Shown: positions 17,268 through 26,585, counted from the stretch's first letter. The stretch: 38,280 bases of DNA from Enterococcus diestrammenae (GCF_009933255.1 NZ_MAEI01000006.1:1-38280), one strand, 5' to 3'. Numbers and translations: made by a program. The notes: a model not told the origin generated them from the sequence alone.

Positions 17268-20200
17268 GTGTATTTGAAAAAAATCGAAATCGCCGGGTTT
17301 AAGTCTTTTGCCGACCGGACGGTGATCGATTTTGAGGATAGCGTCACTGCGGTGGTGGGTCCCAATGGGTCTGGTAAAAGCAATATCACAGAAGCGATTC
17401 GCTGGGTCTTAGGCGAGCAGTCTGCCAAGAGTTTGCGAGGGGGCAAAATGCCCGACATTATCTTTGCTGGCTCGGATTCCCGCAAGGCGCTAAATATCGC
17501 AGAAGTAACGGTCGTTTTAGACAATAGTGACCATTACTTGCCGATGGACTACACGGAAATCAGTGTGACACGGCGGTTTCGACGGACTGGCGAAAGTGAC
17601 TTTTTCATCAATAAACAAGCCTGTCGCTTAAAAGATATCACGGATTTGTTTATGGATTCGGGACTGGGAAAAGAATCCTTCTCCATCATTTCCCAAGGGA
17701 AGGTGGAGGCGATTTTTGCCAGTAAGCCGGAAGATCGTCGGGGCATTTTTGAAGAGGCTGCCGGTGTTTTGAAATACAAACAGCGAAAGAAAAAAGCCGA
17801 GCAGAAATTGTTTGAAACCGAAGATAATCTCAGCCGAGTGCAAGATATTATTTATGAGCTGGAAGACCAGTTAGCCCCCTTAGCAGAGCAAAGTCGGATT
17901 GCTACGGAATTTTTGCAATTGAAAAAAGATTTGACTAAGGTGGATTGCGCCTATGTGGTGACGGAAATCCAAGAAGCCAAAGCGGTCTGGGACCAATCGG
18001 AAGCGACACTGGTGGCGATGGATCAACAATTGCAAGCCATCAGCGAAACCATCAAAGTCGGTGAAAAAACGCTTGCGGATAAACGCCAAGAGCGGGCGCA
18101 ATTGGACGATTGGCTCGAAAATGCCAACCAACAACTTCTGCGAGTGACAGAAGCGTTGAAACAGGCGGAAGGGCAGCAGGAATTGTTGAAGGAGCGTTCT
18201 AAAAATACGCTACAAAGTTCGCAAGAGTATCAGCGAAATATCGATACTGCAGCGGAAAAAATCAGTCAGTTGGAAGAAGAAAAAGCCAACTTAATCAGCA
18301 GTCTATCGGAGAAAAATCGTGAGCAACAAACGCTGGATGAGCAGATTCGCCAAACGAAGGCGGAACTGGCAAAATACCAACGTTCCACCAAGGAAGTTTT
18401 GGAGGATTTGCGAGGGCAGTATGTGGACAAGATGCAAGCTCATGCCAATATTGGCAATGACTTGAAATACTTAGAACGACAATACACCCAAGAGCTGGCG
18501 AAAAATCAAAAGGCGATGCAAAAGCAAAGCGAATTGACGGCAGCGATTGCCAGTTGCCAGCAGGATAAAAAGACCCTCGCAGATAGCTTGGCGAAAGTCA
18601 AAGAAAACCTGGCGGAGCAACGGAAAAACTATGTCCTCCTGCAAGACCAAGCCAAGGAAACGAAAACGACCTTTGACAACGAACAGAAAAAAATGTACAG
18701 CTTGATGAATCAAGTGCAACAAGTGCGGGCCAAAGGGAAGAGTCTGCAAGATATTCAAGACAATTACACCGGCTTTTACCAAGGTCCCCGGATGATTTTG
18801 AAGCATAAACAGCAGCTTCAAGGGGTCGTAGGAGCTGTGGCAGAGTTGATGGAAGTGCCGGCAGAATACGCTGTGGCCATCGAAACTGCGCTGGGTGCTA
18901 GTGCCCAACACATCATCGTAGAAAACGAGAAAGATGCCCGCCAAGCCATTACTTTTTTAAAAGAACAACGAGGGGGCCGGGCGACTTTCTTGCCGAAAAC
19001 GACGATCCAAGCTCGCAATGTACCAATGAGTCAATTGCAAGCAGCCAAGGGCATTTCGGGCTTTTTAGGTGTTGCGTCAGCAATCGTCAACTTTGATGAC
19101 TCCCTGCGTCAGATTATGGAAAACTTGCTAGGGGGCATTTTACTAGCAGAAGATTTACAAAGTGCCAATGCCATCGCCCGGGCCGTGCATTACCGCTTTC
19201 GAGTGGTTTCTCTGGAGGGGGATGTGATGAATGCCGGTGGTTCCATGACCGGTGGTGCCAATAAAAAAGGCAATCAAGGAAATCTCTTCGCCCAAACCAA
19301 CGAGTTAAATCAATTAAAGGAACAACATGGGCAACTGGATCGCCGCTTGCAAACGACGGAAAAGCTGGTTGCAAAATTAGAGATTGAAGTCAAAGAGCAA
19401 CAAAGTCAGCTGGAAGTTTTGCGGGAACAAGGTGAAGCGGCGCGTTTGCATTTACAGGAGTTGGAAAATCAATTCCAAAACAAAGAAGCAGAACTGACAC
19501 GCTTGGAAAAAGAGCAGCAAGTTTTTGCTTTTGAAAATCGTGAAGTGCAAGCCTTTTTGGAAGAATATGAAGAGAAAAAAACCAGCTACCTTCAGGAACA
19601 AAGTAAAGTGGAAGCCGAGCGTCTGGCTATCAATAGCGAGATTCAAGAGTTGAGCCGGACGGAAGATTTGATTGAAGAAAAACGTGGAGAACTCAGTGAA
19701 CAATTGGCTCAAGAACAGGCCCAACTGGCAGTTTTGAATCAACAAATCCTCCATTTAAGAGAGCAAATCACCACGAAGCAAACCGATTTGGCGGAAGCGG
19801 AAAGCCGTCACCATAGTTTGCAAGTTCAGCTTTCAGCTTTGGATAGTGATTTTTCGAGCCACGAATTGACTGAAGAATCCTTGCAAAAACAAGTGACCGA
19901 ATTTGGCGCCAAACAAGCAGAATTGCAGTCAGAGTTGACCGTAAAACGCCAAGCCCGCTTGGATTTACAGACGACAATCACTGCTGGGGATGCCGCTTTA
20001 AGCGAGCAAAACCAAGAGCAAAAAGCCTTAATGTCGCAAAAAACCAAAGCTGAAGTCGAAAAAAACCGCGCCGATATCAAGTTGGATAATCTGTTGAACT
20101 ACTTGCAAGAGGAATACAACATGACCTTTGAAGGGGCTCGTGCCAATTATGGCGTGGTGGCAGATAGCGAAGCGGCAAAACAAGAAATTCAAGCACTGAA

Positions 20201-20864
20201 ACGAGAAATCGAACGACTTGGACCGGTGAACCTAAACGCGATTGAACAACACGCACAAGTGGCCGAACGTTACGACTTTTTGACCAGTCAGCGGGATGAT
20301 TTGTTGCAGGCGAAAGATCAGCTGTTTACCACCATGAATGAGATGGATGAAGAAGTCAAAATTCGTTTTGAAGAAATTTTCGAAGCGATTCGCGGCAAAT
20401 TTAAAGAAGTCTTCCCGAATATGTTTGGCGGCGGGCGGGCAGAATTGGTCTTGACCGATCCGACTGATTTGTTAAACACCGGGATTGAAATTGAAGCCCA
20501 GCCCCCAGGGAAAAAATTGCAAAACTTGAGCTTGCTTTCCGGTGGGGAACGGGCGTTGACGGCGATTGCCTTGCTGTTTTCGATTATTCAAGTCCGACCG
20601 GTACCGTTTTGTGTGCTAGATGAAGTGGAGGCGGCCTTAGACGAAGCCAATGTGACTCGTTTCGGGCAATATTTAAGCCGATTCCAAAACGATACCCAGT
20701 TTATCGTCGTGACTCACCGTAAAGGGACGATGGAAGCCGCCAATGTTTTATATGGCGTAACCATGCAAGAATCCGGCGTTTCCAAGATCGTCTCCGTACG
20801 TCTGGAAGATGTCAAAGAAGGAGGTAGCATCGTCGCTACCGAAGCAAAGGAAGAGCAAGAGTAA
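17268..20864 (+). CDS. smc: Chromosome segregation ATPase SMC
   Basis: Core subunit of bacterial condensin. The 1198-residue protein begins MYLKKIEIAGFKSFADRT and has Walker A GPNGSGKS (31-38), two long coiled coils on either side of a hinge (roughly 510-670, with a GG-rich VMNAGGSMTGGANKKG element after it), signature LSGGERAL (from 1090) and Walker B FCVLDEVEAALDE (Asp1118, Glu1119). GTG 17268 is preferred: GGGAGG lies nine bases upstream and the protein then starts like other SMCs; an ATG at 17247 would overlap that site. No scpA or scpB in the window. Slightly longer than the B. subtilis protein (about 1186). Confidence 0.97.
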   Translation: MYLKKIEIAGFKSFADRTVIDFEDSVTAVVGPNGSGKSNITEAIRWVLGEQSAKSLRGGKMPDIIFAGSDSRKALNIAEVTVVLDNSDHYLPMDYTEISVTRRFRRTGESDFFINKQACRLKDITDLFMDSGLGKESFSIISQGKVEAIFASKPEDRRGIFEEAAGVLKYKQRKKKAEQKLFETEDNLSRVQDIIYELEDQLAPLAEQSRIATEFLQLKKDLTKVDCAYVVTEIQEAKAVWDQSEATLVAMDQQLQAISETIKVGEKTLADKRQERAQLDDWLENANQQLLRVTEALKQAEGQQELLKERSKNTLQSSQEYQRNIDTAAEKISQLEEEKANLISSLSEKNREQQTLDEQIRQTKAELAKYQRSTKEVLEDLRGQYVDKMQAHANIGNDLKYLERQYTQELAKNQKAMQKQSELTAAIASCQQDKKTLADSLAKVKENLAEQRKNYVLLQDQAKETKTTFDNEQKKMYSLMNQVQQVRAKGKSLQDIQDNYTGFYQGPRMILKHKQQLQGVVGAVAELMEVPAEYAVAIETALGASAQHIIVENEKDARQAITFLKEQRGGRATFLPKTTIQARNVPMSQLQAAKGISGFLGVASAIVNFDDSLRQIMENLLGGILLAEDLQSANAIARAVHYRFRVVSLEGDVMNAGGSMTGGANKKGNQGNLFAQTNELNQLKEQHGQLDRRLQTTEKLVAKLEIEVKEQQSQLEVLREQGEAARLHLQELENQFQNKEAELTRLEKEQQVFAFENREVQAFLEEYEEKKTSYLQEQSKVEAERLAINSEIQELSRTEDLIEEKRGELSEQLAQEQAQLAVLNQQILHLREQITTKQTDLAEAESRHHSLQVQLSALDSDFSSHELTEESLQKQVTEFGAKQAELQSELTVKRQARLDLQTTITAGDAALSEQNQEQKALMSQKTKAEVEKNRADIKLDNLLNYLQEEYNMTFEGARANYGVVADSEAAKQEIQALKREIERLGPVNLNAIEQHAQVAERYDFLTSQRDDLLQAKDQLFTTMNEMDEEVKIRFEEIFEAIRGKFKEVFPNMFGGGRAELVLTDPTDLLNTGIEIEAQPPGKKLQNLSLLSGGERALTAIALLFSIIQVRPVPFCVLDEVEAALDEANVTRFGQYLSRFQNDTQFIVVTHRKGTMEAANVLYGVTMQESGVSKIVSVRLEDVKEGGSIVATEAKEEQE

Positions 20865-20922
20865 CTACTAGTCGGCCTTTTCAAATCCTTTGAAGCCGAC
20901 ACCGTAGATAGGAGGGAAACCT

Positions 20923-21735
20923 GTGATTAAAATGATCGCCATCGATTTGGATGGGACGTTATTGAGCAATCAAAAAGAAATCTCTCCGGCAAACAAACGA
21001 GCCTTGCAAGCTGCCAAAGACCAGGGAGTTAAAATCGTCATCTGTACCGGTCGGCCATTGCGAGCGATTCGTCCGTATTTAACCGAGTTGGACTTAAAAA
21101 ATCCCGGAGATTACGCCATTACCTTTAATGGTGGGTTGGTTCAGCAAAATGATACCGGAGCGGTGATCGAAAAAGCTGCGTTGACTTTTGCCCAAGTGCA
21201 GGAGTTAATCACGGTGGCCGAAGCGTTGGCCTTGCCACTGGATGTAGTCTCGGATGAAATCGTCTGGTCCTTGCCCACAGCTGAGGGGCGTCAATCGATT
21301 TACGGGCAATTGAATCCGTTATTGGATGTACGAGATACCACCGTTGCCCAGCTGGACCCGGAAGCCTTATACAATAAAGCAGTAGTGGCTTATGAGCAAA
21401 CTTATTTGGATCAGCAATTGGCTAAGGTCAGTCCCGCTGTCCGATCAGAATTTGAAGTGATCAAAACGCGGGATGTCCTGTTAGAGTTTATGCCAAAAGG
21501 AATCACTAAGGCTTACGGCATTGATTTATTGGCTAAAAAGTTGGGTATCACAGCGGCTGAAGTGATGGCCATCGGGGATGAAGAAAATGATCTACCGATG
21601 ATCGCGTATGCCGGTATCGGTGTGGCCATGGCAAATGCAGTTCCTCTTGTCAAAGCGGCAGCCGATGTCCTCACTGAATCCAATGAGGCAGATGGTGTGG
21701 CACAAGTCATTGAGAAATATGTATTGGAGGGATAG
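20923..21735 (+). CDS. Cof-type HAD family phosphatase
   Basis: A 270-residue HAD-superfamily hydrolase of the Cof/YidA branch, expected to dephosphorylate small phosphorylated metabolites such as sugar phosphates; the true substrate cannot be read from the sequence. Motif I is IAIDLDGTLL with nucleophile Asp8 and Asp10, motif II ICTGRP, a Lys in the cap region, and motif IV GDEENDLPM (218-226). GTG start, GGAGGG six bases upstream. It sits between smc and ftsY with short gaps, so it is probably cotranscribed with them. Confidence 0.9.
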   Translation: MIKMIAIDLDGTLLSNQKEISPANKRALQAAKDQGVKIVICTGRPLRAIRPYLTELDLKNPGDYAITFNGGLVQQNDTGAVIEKAALTFAQVQELITVAEALALPLDVVSDEIVWSLPTAEGRQSIYGQLNPLLDVRDTTVAQLDPEALYNKAVVAYEQTYLDQQLAKVSPAVRSEFEVIKTRDVLLEFMPKGITKAYGIDLLAKKLGITAAEVMAIGDEENDLPMIAYAGIGVAMANAVPLVKAAADVLTESNEADGVAQVIEKYVLEG

Positions 21736-21737
21736 AA

Positions 21738-23345
21738 ATGGGCTTTTTCGATAAAATCAAAAAAGCGCTGATGGGCAAAGAAGAACCCCCAGCTGAAGAA
21801 GTAAAAGCAGAAGAAGCGGATGCCGCAGAAGAGCAAGCAGCCGGAGCAGTTGAGATGGACAAGGCTAGTGCAGAAGCGAACGTCGCGGAGGCTAACGAAG
21901 CAGAAGCGACCAAAGCAGAAGTAAATGAAACAAACGCTAGCGATGCAGAGGAAGATGCTGAGGCAGTGGTTCCAGCTGGGTCACCAGAAGGCAACCCTGA
22001 AGAACTAGCTGAACCCTCTGTCTCTGAAGAAGGGATGTCTGAAGCAGAGGAAGTCCCAGAAGCCCCTTCGACGGTATCCGACACAGCTACGGTATCAGCT
22101 TCACCGGCAACACCAGAAGAAGTTGCCGATGAAGACGTCCCTTCAGAAACTGAAGGCATTGAGACAGTCCCGATGACGGCACCAGTTACTCCGGATAGTT
22201 CGAACGTAGCGTCTGAAGAAACCAGTGAAGCTCTCTCAGAAGCCACAATTTCGGAAACGACAGCAGCCAATTTGACGGCAGCAACAAAGGAAACCCCTCA
22301 GCCAGAGCCAGTGGCATCAGTAGCTGAACCAGAAGCTACGTCGGAAACGGCGCAAGTCGATGAGTCAGTCGTTTACGATCCTTTTGCCCCACGGACGGCG
22401 GCAGCTGAGGAAGCACTAGAAGAAAAATACGACAAAGGCTTGAAAAAAAGTCGTCGTACCTTTGGCCAGCGCTTGAACCAATTGTTTGCCAATTTCCGGA
22501 CGGTGGATGAAGATTTCTTTGAAGAAGTAGAAGAAACCTTGATCGGCGCCGATGTCGGCTTTGATGCGGCTATGAAGATCGCTGACCAAATGCGGGATGA
22601 AGTCAAACTGCAAAACGCCAAGAAACCAAAAGATGTGCAAAATGTCATCATCGAAAAATTGGTGAATTTGTATGATGAAGCCGGCGAAAATGAAAACCAC
22701 GCCTTAAACATACAACCGGGTTTGACCGTGATACTGTTCGTCGGAGTCAACGGTGTGGGGAAAACCACCAGTATCGGTAAGATGGCCTACGAATATCGCA
22801 TGGCAGGTAAAAAAGTCTTGTTAGCAGCTGCCGATACTTTCCGGGCGGGGGCCATCGACCAATTGGCTGTCTGGGGCGAACGGGCTGGCGTGGAAGTTGT
22901 CCGCCACAATGCGGGCGCCGATCCTGCGGCAGTCGTTTACGACGCAGTGGAAAAAGCCAAAAATGAGAACTATGACATCTTACTAGTGGATACCGCTGGA
23001 CGTCTGCAAAATAAAGTCAATTTGATGAAAGAATTAGATAAAATCAAGCGGGTCATCCAACGAGAAGTCCCAGATGCCCCCCACGAAGTTCTTTTGGTAG
23101 TGGATGCTACCACTGGTCAAAACGCTATGGTACAGGCGAAACAATTTAAAGAAACCACCGATGTTTCCGGGATCGTCTTGACCAAATTGGACGGGACGGC
23201 AAAAGGTGGGATTGTCCTGGCTATTCGCAATGAACTGCATTTGCCAGTGAAACTGGTGGGCCTTGGAGAAGGAATCGACGACTTGGAACCTTTTGATCCA
23301 AATCAGTTTGTGATCGGTTTGTTTAAAGGCTTGCTTCAAGAATAA
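21738..23345 (+). CDS. ftsY: Signal recognition particle receptor FtsY
   Basis: SRP receptor GTPase that delivers ribosomes making membrane proteins to the translocon. The 535-residue protein has an amphipathic N-terminus ([13 protein letters not shown]), a long acidic A domain rich in Glu, Ala, Thr and Ser (about 14-212), and the NG domain (about 225-535). GTPase motifs: GVNGVGKTT (336-344), [11 protein letters not shown] (366-376), DTAGR (418-422), TKLDG (482-486), closing with [14 protein letters not shown]. The A domain is much longer than in B. subtilis FtsY (total 329 aa), though acidic extensions occur in other bacteria. Starts two bases after the HAD gene stop; GGAGGG lies inside that gene's end. 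Confidence 0.96.
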   Translation: MGFFDKIKKALMGKEEPPAEEVKAEEADAAEEQAAGAVEMDKASAEANVAEANEAEATKAEVNETNASDAEEDAEAVVPAGSPEGNPEELAEPSVSEEGMSEAEEVPEAPSTVSDTATVSASPATPEEVADEDVPSETEGIETVPMTAPVTPDSSNVASEETSEALSEATISETTAANLTAATKETPQPEPVASVAEPEATSETAQVDESVVYDPFAPRTAAAEEALEEKYDKGLKKSRRTFGQRLNQLFANFRTVDEDFFEEVEETLIGADVGFDAAMKIADQMRDEVKLQNAKKPKDVQNVIIEKLVNLYDEAGENENHALNIQPGLTVILFVGVNGVGKTTSIGKMAYEYRMAGKKVLLAAADTFRAGAIDQLAVWGERAGVEVVRHNAGADPAAVVYDAVEKAKNENYDILLVDTAGRLQNKVNLMKELDKIKRVIQREVPDAPHEVLLVVDATTGQNAMVQAKQFKETTDVSGIVLTKLDGTAKGGIVLAIRNELHLPVKLVGLGEGIDDLEPFDPNQFVIGLFKGLLQE

Positions 23346-23474
23346 GAAGGAAGGCTGAAGGGGCTTGCTTTGCTCTGGAAAATGAAAGTGGAACCAGACC
23401 TGATTTGCTGGATCATGAGTTGGTTTAGCCTGCATTTCGAAGAGCTAGTTCGTGAAGCCTGATACGGATAAAAA

Positions 23475-23506
23475 AGGTGGGACGGGTCCAAATCACGTCC
23501 CCCTTT
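23475..23506 (+). terminator. Probable terminator after ftsY
   Basis: AAGG-T-GGGACG (23474-23484) pairs with CGTCCC-C-CTTT (23496-23506) around an 11-base loop; followed by GTTACTTTTGG, a weak T-tract. It lies 130 bases past ftsY and 45 bases before the CPBP gene. Confidence 0.55.
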
Positions 23507-23552
23507 GTTACTTTTGGCTTAGTGTTTACGATAGAAATGAGGAATTTGAGTT

Positions 23553-24227
23553 ATGACCAGTCCAACCCTTACGCGGCGGATTTTATATTTTATCGGCTTT
23601 ATGTTGTTGCAAAACTTCTCAGTAGTAATCCTGAGTGTGGATCAAATTCTAGGAATTCAAATGTCACAACTAGCCTATGCTATTGTGATTTCATTGGTGT
23701 TTTTGGCGGTGATGGTGTATTTCATTCGCCAATACCAACACCAAATCCAAGCATATAATCCTCGGGGCTTTGGCTTGAATCTCTCCATGAAAGGGAAGAT
23801 TAGTTGGATTATTTTGACTGTGGTGGGGGTTTATATCTTTTTGATGGTCGTGACACCGCTGCTACCGGCGGGCAACGCTGAAAATCAAGTAGAGATCAAT
23901 AAATTATTCCGCCAACAAGCTCTTGGGATAACCTTATATGGCGCTGTTCTAGCTCCCATCATCGAGGAACTTTTGTATCGTGGAATTTTCATGAACTTCT
24001 TTTGGAATAAACAAGGCCGCAAGTACGATATTTTGGCGGTAGTGATTTCCGGGCTGCTCTTTGGTCTGCTTCATGAGCCACAGCTTTCCTTGTATTTACT
24101 GGTTTATTCAGGGATTGGTATGGCTTTCGGGGCGCTGTATTTGAAGACCAAAGACATTCGCTGCAACATGATTGCTCATATCTTGTACAACAGTGTGACT
24201 TTTTTGGCGATGTTTGCCACAATGTAG
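23553..24227 (+). CDS. CPBP family intramembrane glutamic endopeptidase
   Basis: A 224-residue polytopic membrane protein of the CAAX protease/bacteriocin-processing (Abi, CPBP) family. Catalytic motifs are intact: EELLYRG (Glu138, Glu139, Arg143), FGLLH (Phe170, His174) and HILYN (His209, Asn213). About six hydrophobic spans are visible, the first near 10-30. Members act as prenyl proteases, in bacteriocin self-immunity or in regulated proteolysis; nothing nearby (no bacteriocin cluster) tells which. GAGGAA precedes the ATG by about nine bases. The following gene starts 13 bases after its stop, so the two are cotranscribed. Confidence 0.9.
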   Translation: MTSPTLTRRILYFIGFMLLQNFSVVILSVDQILGIQMSQLAYAIVISLVFLAVMVYFIRQYQHQIQAYNPRGFGLNLSMKGKISWIILTVVGVYIFLMVVTPLLPAGNAENQVEINKLFRQQALGITLYGAVLAPIIEELLYRGIFMNFFWNKQGRKYDILAVVISGLLFGLLHEPQLSLYLLVYSGIGMAFGALYLKTKDIRCNMIAHILYNSVTFLAMFATM

Positions 24228-24240
24228 AGGAGGCCTATCA

Positions 24241-24621
24241 GTGAAAAATAAAAGCTTACTGCTATCGACGTTGGTGGCGGCCATTTTATTGACGGTGATT
24301 CTCGGCTTCAGTCCAGTGAAAGAATTCGTCTATAGTGACAACTGGACACGGAAAGTCATTGGCGTGGGCCTGTTTGCTTTGCTACTCTTTTTCTGGTGGC
24401 GAGGTGTGAGACGCTCGCGTCAGTTTCACAAGCAATTTCAGTACTATGTCAAAAGCCATGACCTGACGCCGGAAAAACTGGCTCGTATTACCCCCTTTAC
24501 GAAATATGATTTTTCCTATGATGGCGACGAGTTACTCTTTGTCAACGGGACTCCTGAAAATCGGGAGCGGTTGTTGCAAACGTTGCGGGAACAATACGGA
24601 CCCGTACCAGAAAATAAATAA
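24241..24621 (+). CDS. Small two-span membrane protein, 126 aa
   Basis: Family not recognised. GTG 24241 has AGAGGAGG seven bases upstream, overlapping the end of the CPBP gene. The N-terminal half holds two membrane spans (about 5-22 and 38-55, the second ending LLLFFWWRG), with an Arg-rich turn after it. The cytoplasmic C-terminal half (70-126) contains YYVKSHDLTPEKLARIT and is charged. Tight coupling to the CPBP protease suggests a partner or substrate, but this is inference. A terminator follows at once, so this is a two-gene operon. Confidence 0.7.
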   Translation: MKNKSLLLSTLVAAILLTVILGFSPVKEFVYSDNWTRKVIGVGLFALLLFFWWRGVRRSRQFHKQFQYYVKSHDLTPEKLARITPFTKYDFSYDGDELLFVNGTPENRERLLQTLREQYGPVPENK

Positions 24622-24629
24622 CTACTAAA

Positions 24630-24658
24630 AGAACGTCCAATCGCGGGCGTTCTTTTTT
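24630..24658 (+). terminator. Terminator of the CPBP operon
   Basis: AGAACGTCC (24630-24638) / GGGCGTTCT (24645-24653, one G-T pair), loop AATCGC, then TTTTTT. Confidence 0.9.
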
Positions 24659-25010
24659 ATCGATAAGAACTTATAAAAAATTAAGTTATCAAAAAGCTAT
24701 CGTATCAGGAATTAAGTTGGCGTATCATGCCGTCATTTTGATGTTATGAAAAAGGTAAAATTTGGCTCTGCAGCAAATACGTTGACGGTCGTTAGACGGG
24801 TAAAAGCCCAACGAAAAGGGCTTTTGTCTTGGCTAGCTTGTCTTAACAGTCTTTTGTTTAGCTGAGCTAGCCAAAAGCCCCTGGTTCGTTCGTTGCTATT
24901 TACCGGTCCCACTACAACTCGGGGCATTCTCCGGAAGCAAGTTTCTCTGTTTCTTAGCTAAAGCTCGGATATATTTTCTTTCACCTGATAGATTTCACCT
25001 CTAGCCAACG
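24659..25010. other. Gap upstream of the sigma-factor gene with competing hairpins
   Basis: No gene supported. AAAAGCCC (24802-24809) can pair with GGGCTTTT (24818-24825). The same GGGCTTTT can instead pair with a second AAAAGCCC (24873-24880), extending a perfect 8 bp helix GGCTAGCT (24831-24838) / AGCTAGCC (24865-24872). The two folds exclude each other. An open frame on the minus strand over this area only reflects the repeats. Confidence 0.5.
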
Positions 25011-25016
25011 TATAAT
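25011..25016 (+). promoter_or_regulatory. -10 element of the sigma-factor operon
   Basis: Perfect TATAAT, 27 bases before the ATG. No sigma-A -35 at the right distance (17 bases upstream reads GATAGA), so another sigma factor or an activator may be needed. Confidence 0.5.
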
Positions 25017-25043
25017 AAGGTAAGACAAGGAGGGGAGCTGGAG

Positions 25044-25577
25044 ATGGAAGATAAGGAAATTGTCGCTAAGATGATTGCCAAAGATTTTCAGGGGTTGGAA
25101 GGGTTGATTGATTCCTATGGGTTTGCAATTTGCCAAACCATCTATCGGGTATTGAACCATCCCGTCGAAGCCAGCTATCGTAAAGAGGTGGAAAATGAGG
25201 TCTTTTATAAAATTTGGTCCAACAGTTTGCAGTTTGATAGCACAAAAGCCAGTTTAAAAACTTGGTGTTTGACGATTACTCGTCATTTGGCAGTGGATAA
25301 GAAACGGCAAGTGATCCGTCAGTTACGGGAAGTTCCTAGCGAAATTTTGCCAGAGGCCTTAGCATGGCAGGAGCCGTTAGGGAAAGAGGATTTCCTTGCG
25401 TTGGTGGCGATTTTATCGCCGGAAGATCAGTTGATTTTTTTGAAGTCCTTCTTTTTTCAAGATAAACCAGGGGAAATCGCCAAAGATTTGGGTCTGGATG
25501 TGGCGGTGGTTTCCAACCGATTGGCCCGAGGAAAGCAAAAACTGCGCAATGAGTTATTAAAGGAGGGGCGATCATGA
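25044..25577 (+). CDS. Sigma-70 family (ECF-like) RNA polymerase sigma factor
   Basis: A 177-residue protein with the two-domain layout of ECF sigma factors. Region 2 spans about residues 10-90 and includes VENEVFYKIWSN and the WCLTITRHLAVDKKRQ segment (typical of regions 2.3-2.4). Region 4 spans about 115-172, with LSPEDQLIFLKSFFFQDKPG and the helix-turn-helix IAKDLGLDVAVVSNRLARG. AAGGAGGGG lies upstream of the ATG. Its last codons overlap the next gene by four bases (ATGA), the arrangement typical of a sigma factor and its membrane-bound regulator. Target promoters unknown. The product is not SigV by its partner: no RsiV-like protein is present. Confidence 0.85.
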   Translation: MEDKEIVAKMIAKDFQGLEGLIDSYGFAICQTIYRVLNHPVEASYRKEVENEVFYKIWSNSLQFDSTKASLKTWCLTITRHLAVDKKRQVIRQLREVPSEILPEALAWQEPLGKEDFLALVAILSPEDQLIFLKSFFFQDKPGEIAKDLGLDVAVVSNRLARGKQKLRNELLKEGRS

Positions 25578-26404
25578 ACAAGGGTGCCTTTAAAGATTCG
25601 TTTAGAGAGCTGAATAGTCAACTGTTCGAGGAAGATGATTTGACTGTATCAGGGAAAAAACGCTTATTTCAGCAAACTAAGATGTATATTTTTATCCAAG
25701 AGTTCCTAACCAAGCTGACCCCGATACTGGCTGAAGGAGAAGTGATTCAGGCGTATCTGCCACTGACCAATCAAGAAAACACGGCAGTTGCAACGGGGGG
25801 CTTGTTGGGGATGGCTTATGCCCGAACGGCGGCAGCGCGAGAATATGTCGATCATTTCCATGATGTTCGTGGGAATCGATTGCTCGTCTTTACCAATCGG
25901 CGGATGCTCTTTTTGGTGATGGTGGAGTTTTTGGAAGAGGAGCTGTTTTACAGTTATCCTTATTCCTCTATTCAAAGTATCCAATTTACCAAGCATAAAA
26001 TCGGCTATTTCGATTGGCATCAAAAGTCACTGAAGGATAAGCGCCAATACCGCTACTACTACACTTTGGATTTTCAATCAGAGAATCATATTTTTACCGA
26101 AATGTTGACGGTAGAAGATGGCGAAATTGTACAACGGCAATTGCAAAATATTCCCCAGTTGCAAGATATCATGGTTACTACCAAAGCCCGACGAAAGAGT
26201 AAGCTAGACGCTATTTTTAGTAACTTAACTTGGCAGCTAAAAGTACTGATGATTATCAGCTTGCTACTGTTGGCGCTAGGTTTAGGTTACTTACTGGTGA
26301 TGCTCGCAGGGGCGCTAGGCTGGGGACCCCTTAAGGAGATGTGGCCACCAGTCGGGATGGTCCAAGGACAGGGGCGCTATTTTCTTGACCTTTGGCTGAA
26401 GTAA
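25574..26404 (+). CDS. Membrane protein coupled to the sigma factor, possible anti-sigma or sensor
   Basis: A 276-residue protein starting at ATG 25574 inside the sigma gene stop. The N-terminal part (about 1-60) is helical and charged. The middle (about 95-200) contains RGNRLLVFTNRRMLFLVMVE and SYPYSSIQSIQFTKHKIG, a pattern resembling bacterial PH-like domains. One strong membrane span lies near 221-246 (LKVLMIISLLLLALGLGYLL), followed by a short tail. Topology would put the PH-like part in the cytoplasm. No zinc-type anti-sigma HxxxCxxC motif is present. Role as regulator of the sigma factor is inferred from overlap and membrane anchoring only. Confidence 0.6.
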   Translation: MNKGAFKDSFRELNSQLFEEDDLTVSGKKRLFQQTKMYIFIQEFLTKLTPILAEGEVIQAYLPLTNQENTAVATGGLLGMAYARTAAAREYVDHFHDVRGNRLLVFTNRRMLFLVMVEFLEEELFYSYPYSSIQSIQFTKHKIGYFDWHQKSLKDKRQYRYYYTLDFQSENHIFTEMLTVEDGEIVQRQLQNIPQLQDIMVTTKARRKSKLDAIFSNLTWQLKVLMIISLLLLALGLGYLLVMLAGALGWGPLKEMWPPVGMVQGQGRYFLDLWLK

Positions 26405-26442
26405 CGATGACTAACATCGCCACGACCACCCTCGTGACGGAC

Positions 26443-26494
26443 AAACAGTCAACCGACTTTCTTGCAGAGAAAAGAGTCTCGGCTGTTTTGTTTC
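26443..26494 (+). terminator. Probable terminator of the sigma operon
   Basis: AAACAG (26443-26448) and CCGA (26453-26456) pair with TCGG (26479-26482) and CTGTTT (26483-26488), with a four-base bulge at left, then TTGTTTCTTG. Confidence 0.55.
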
Positions 26495-26508
26495 TTGCTG
26501 ATTTCCTC

Positions 26509-26514
26509 TATAAT
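26509..26514 (+). promoter_or_regulatory. -10 element of gshF
   Basis: Perfect TATAAT, 71 bases before the gshF start; the -35 region is T-rich (TTTTGT) and overlaps the tail of the preceding terminator. The leader can form AGGCAAG / CTTACCT. Confidence 0.5.
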
Positions 26515-26585
26515 GTAGAAGACAAAACCAGGCAAGTTGGAAAACGGCTTACCTGAGAAAATACAAGAAAAGTGAAGGAACGACG

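Noticed and set aside
21707..22270. Long minus-strand Ser/Ala-rich open frame opposite ftsY
   Set aside because: It is the complement of the Glu/Ala-rich FtsY N-terminus; such codons (GAA, GCA) leave the opposite strand free of stops.
23553..24621. CPBP protease pair considered as a bacteriocin immunity operon
   Set aside because: No bacteriocin precursor with a double-glycine leader, ABC exporter or regulator is adjacent.
24733..24927. Minus-strand open frame of 64 codons before the sigma gene
   Set aside because: It lies across the hairpin repeats, lacks a ribosome binding site and its product shows no protein-like pattern.
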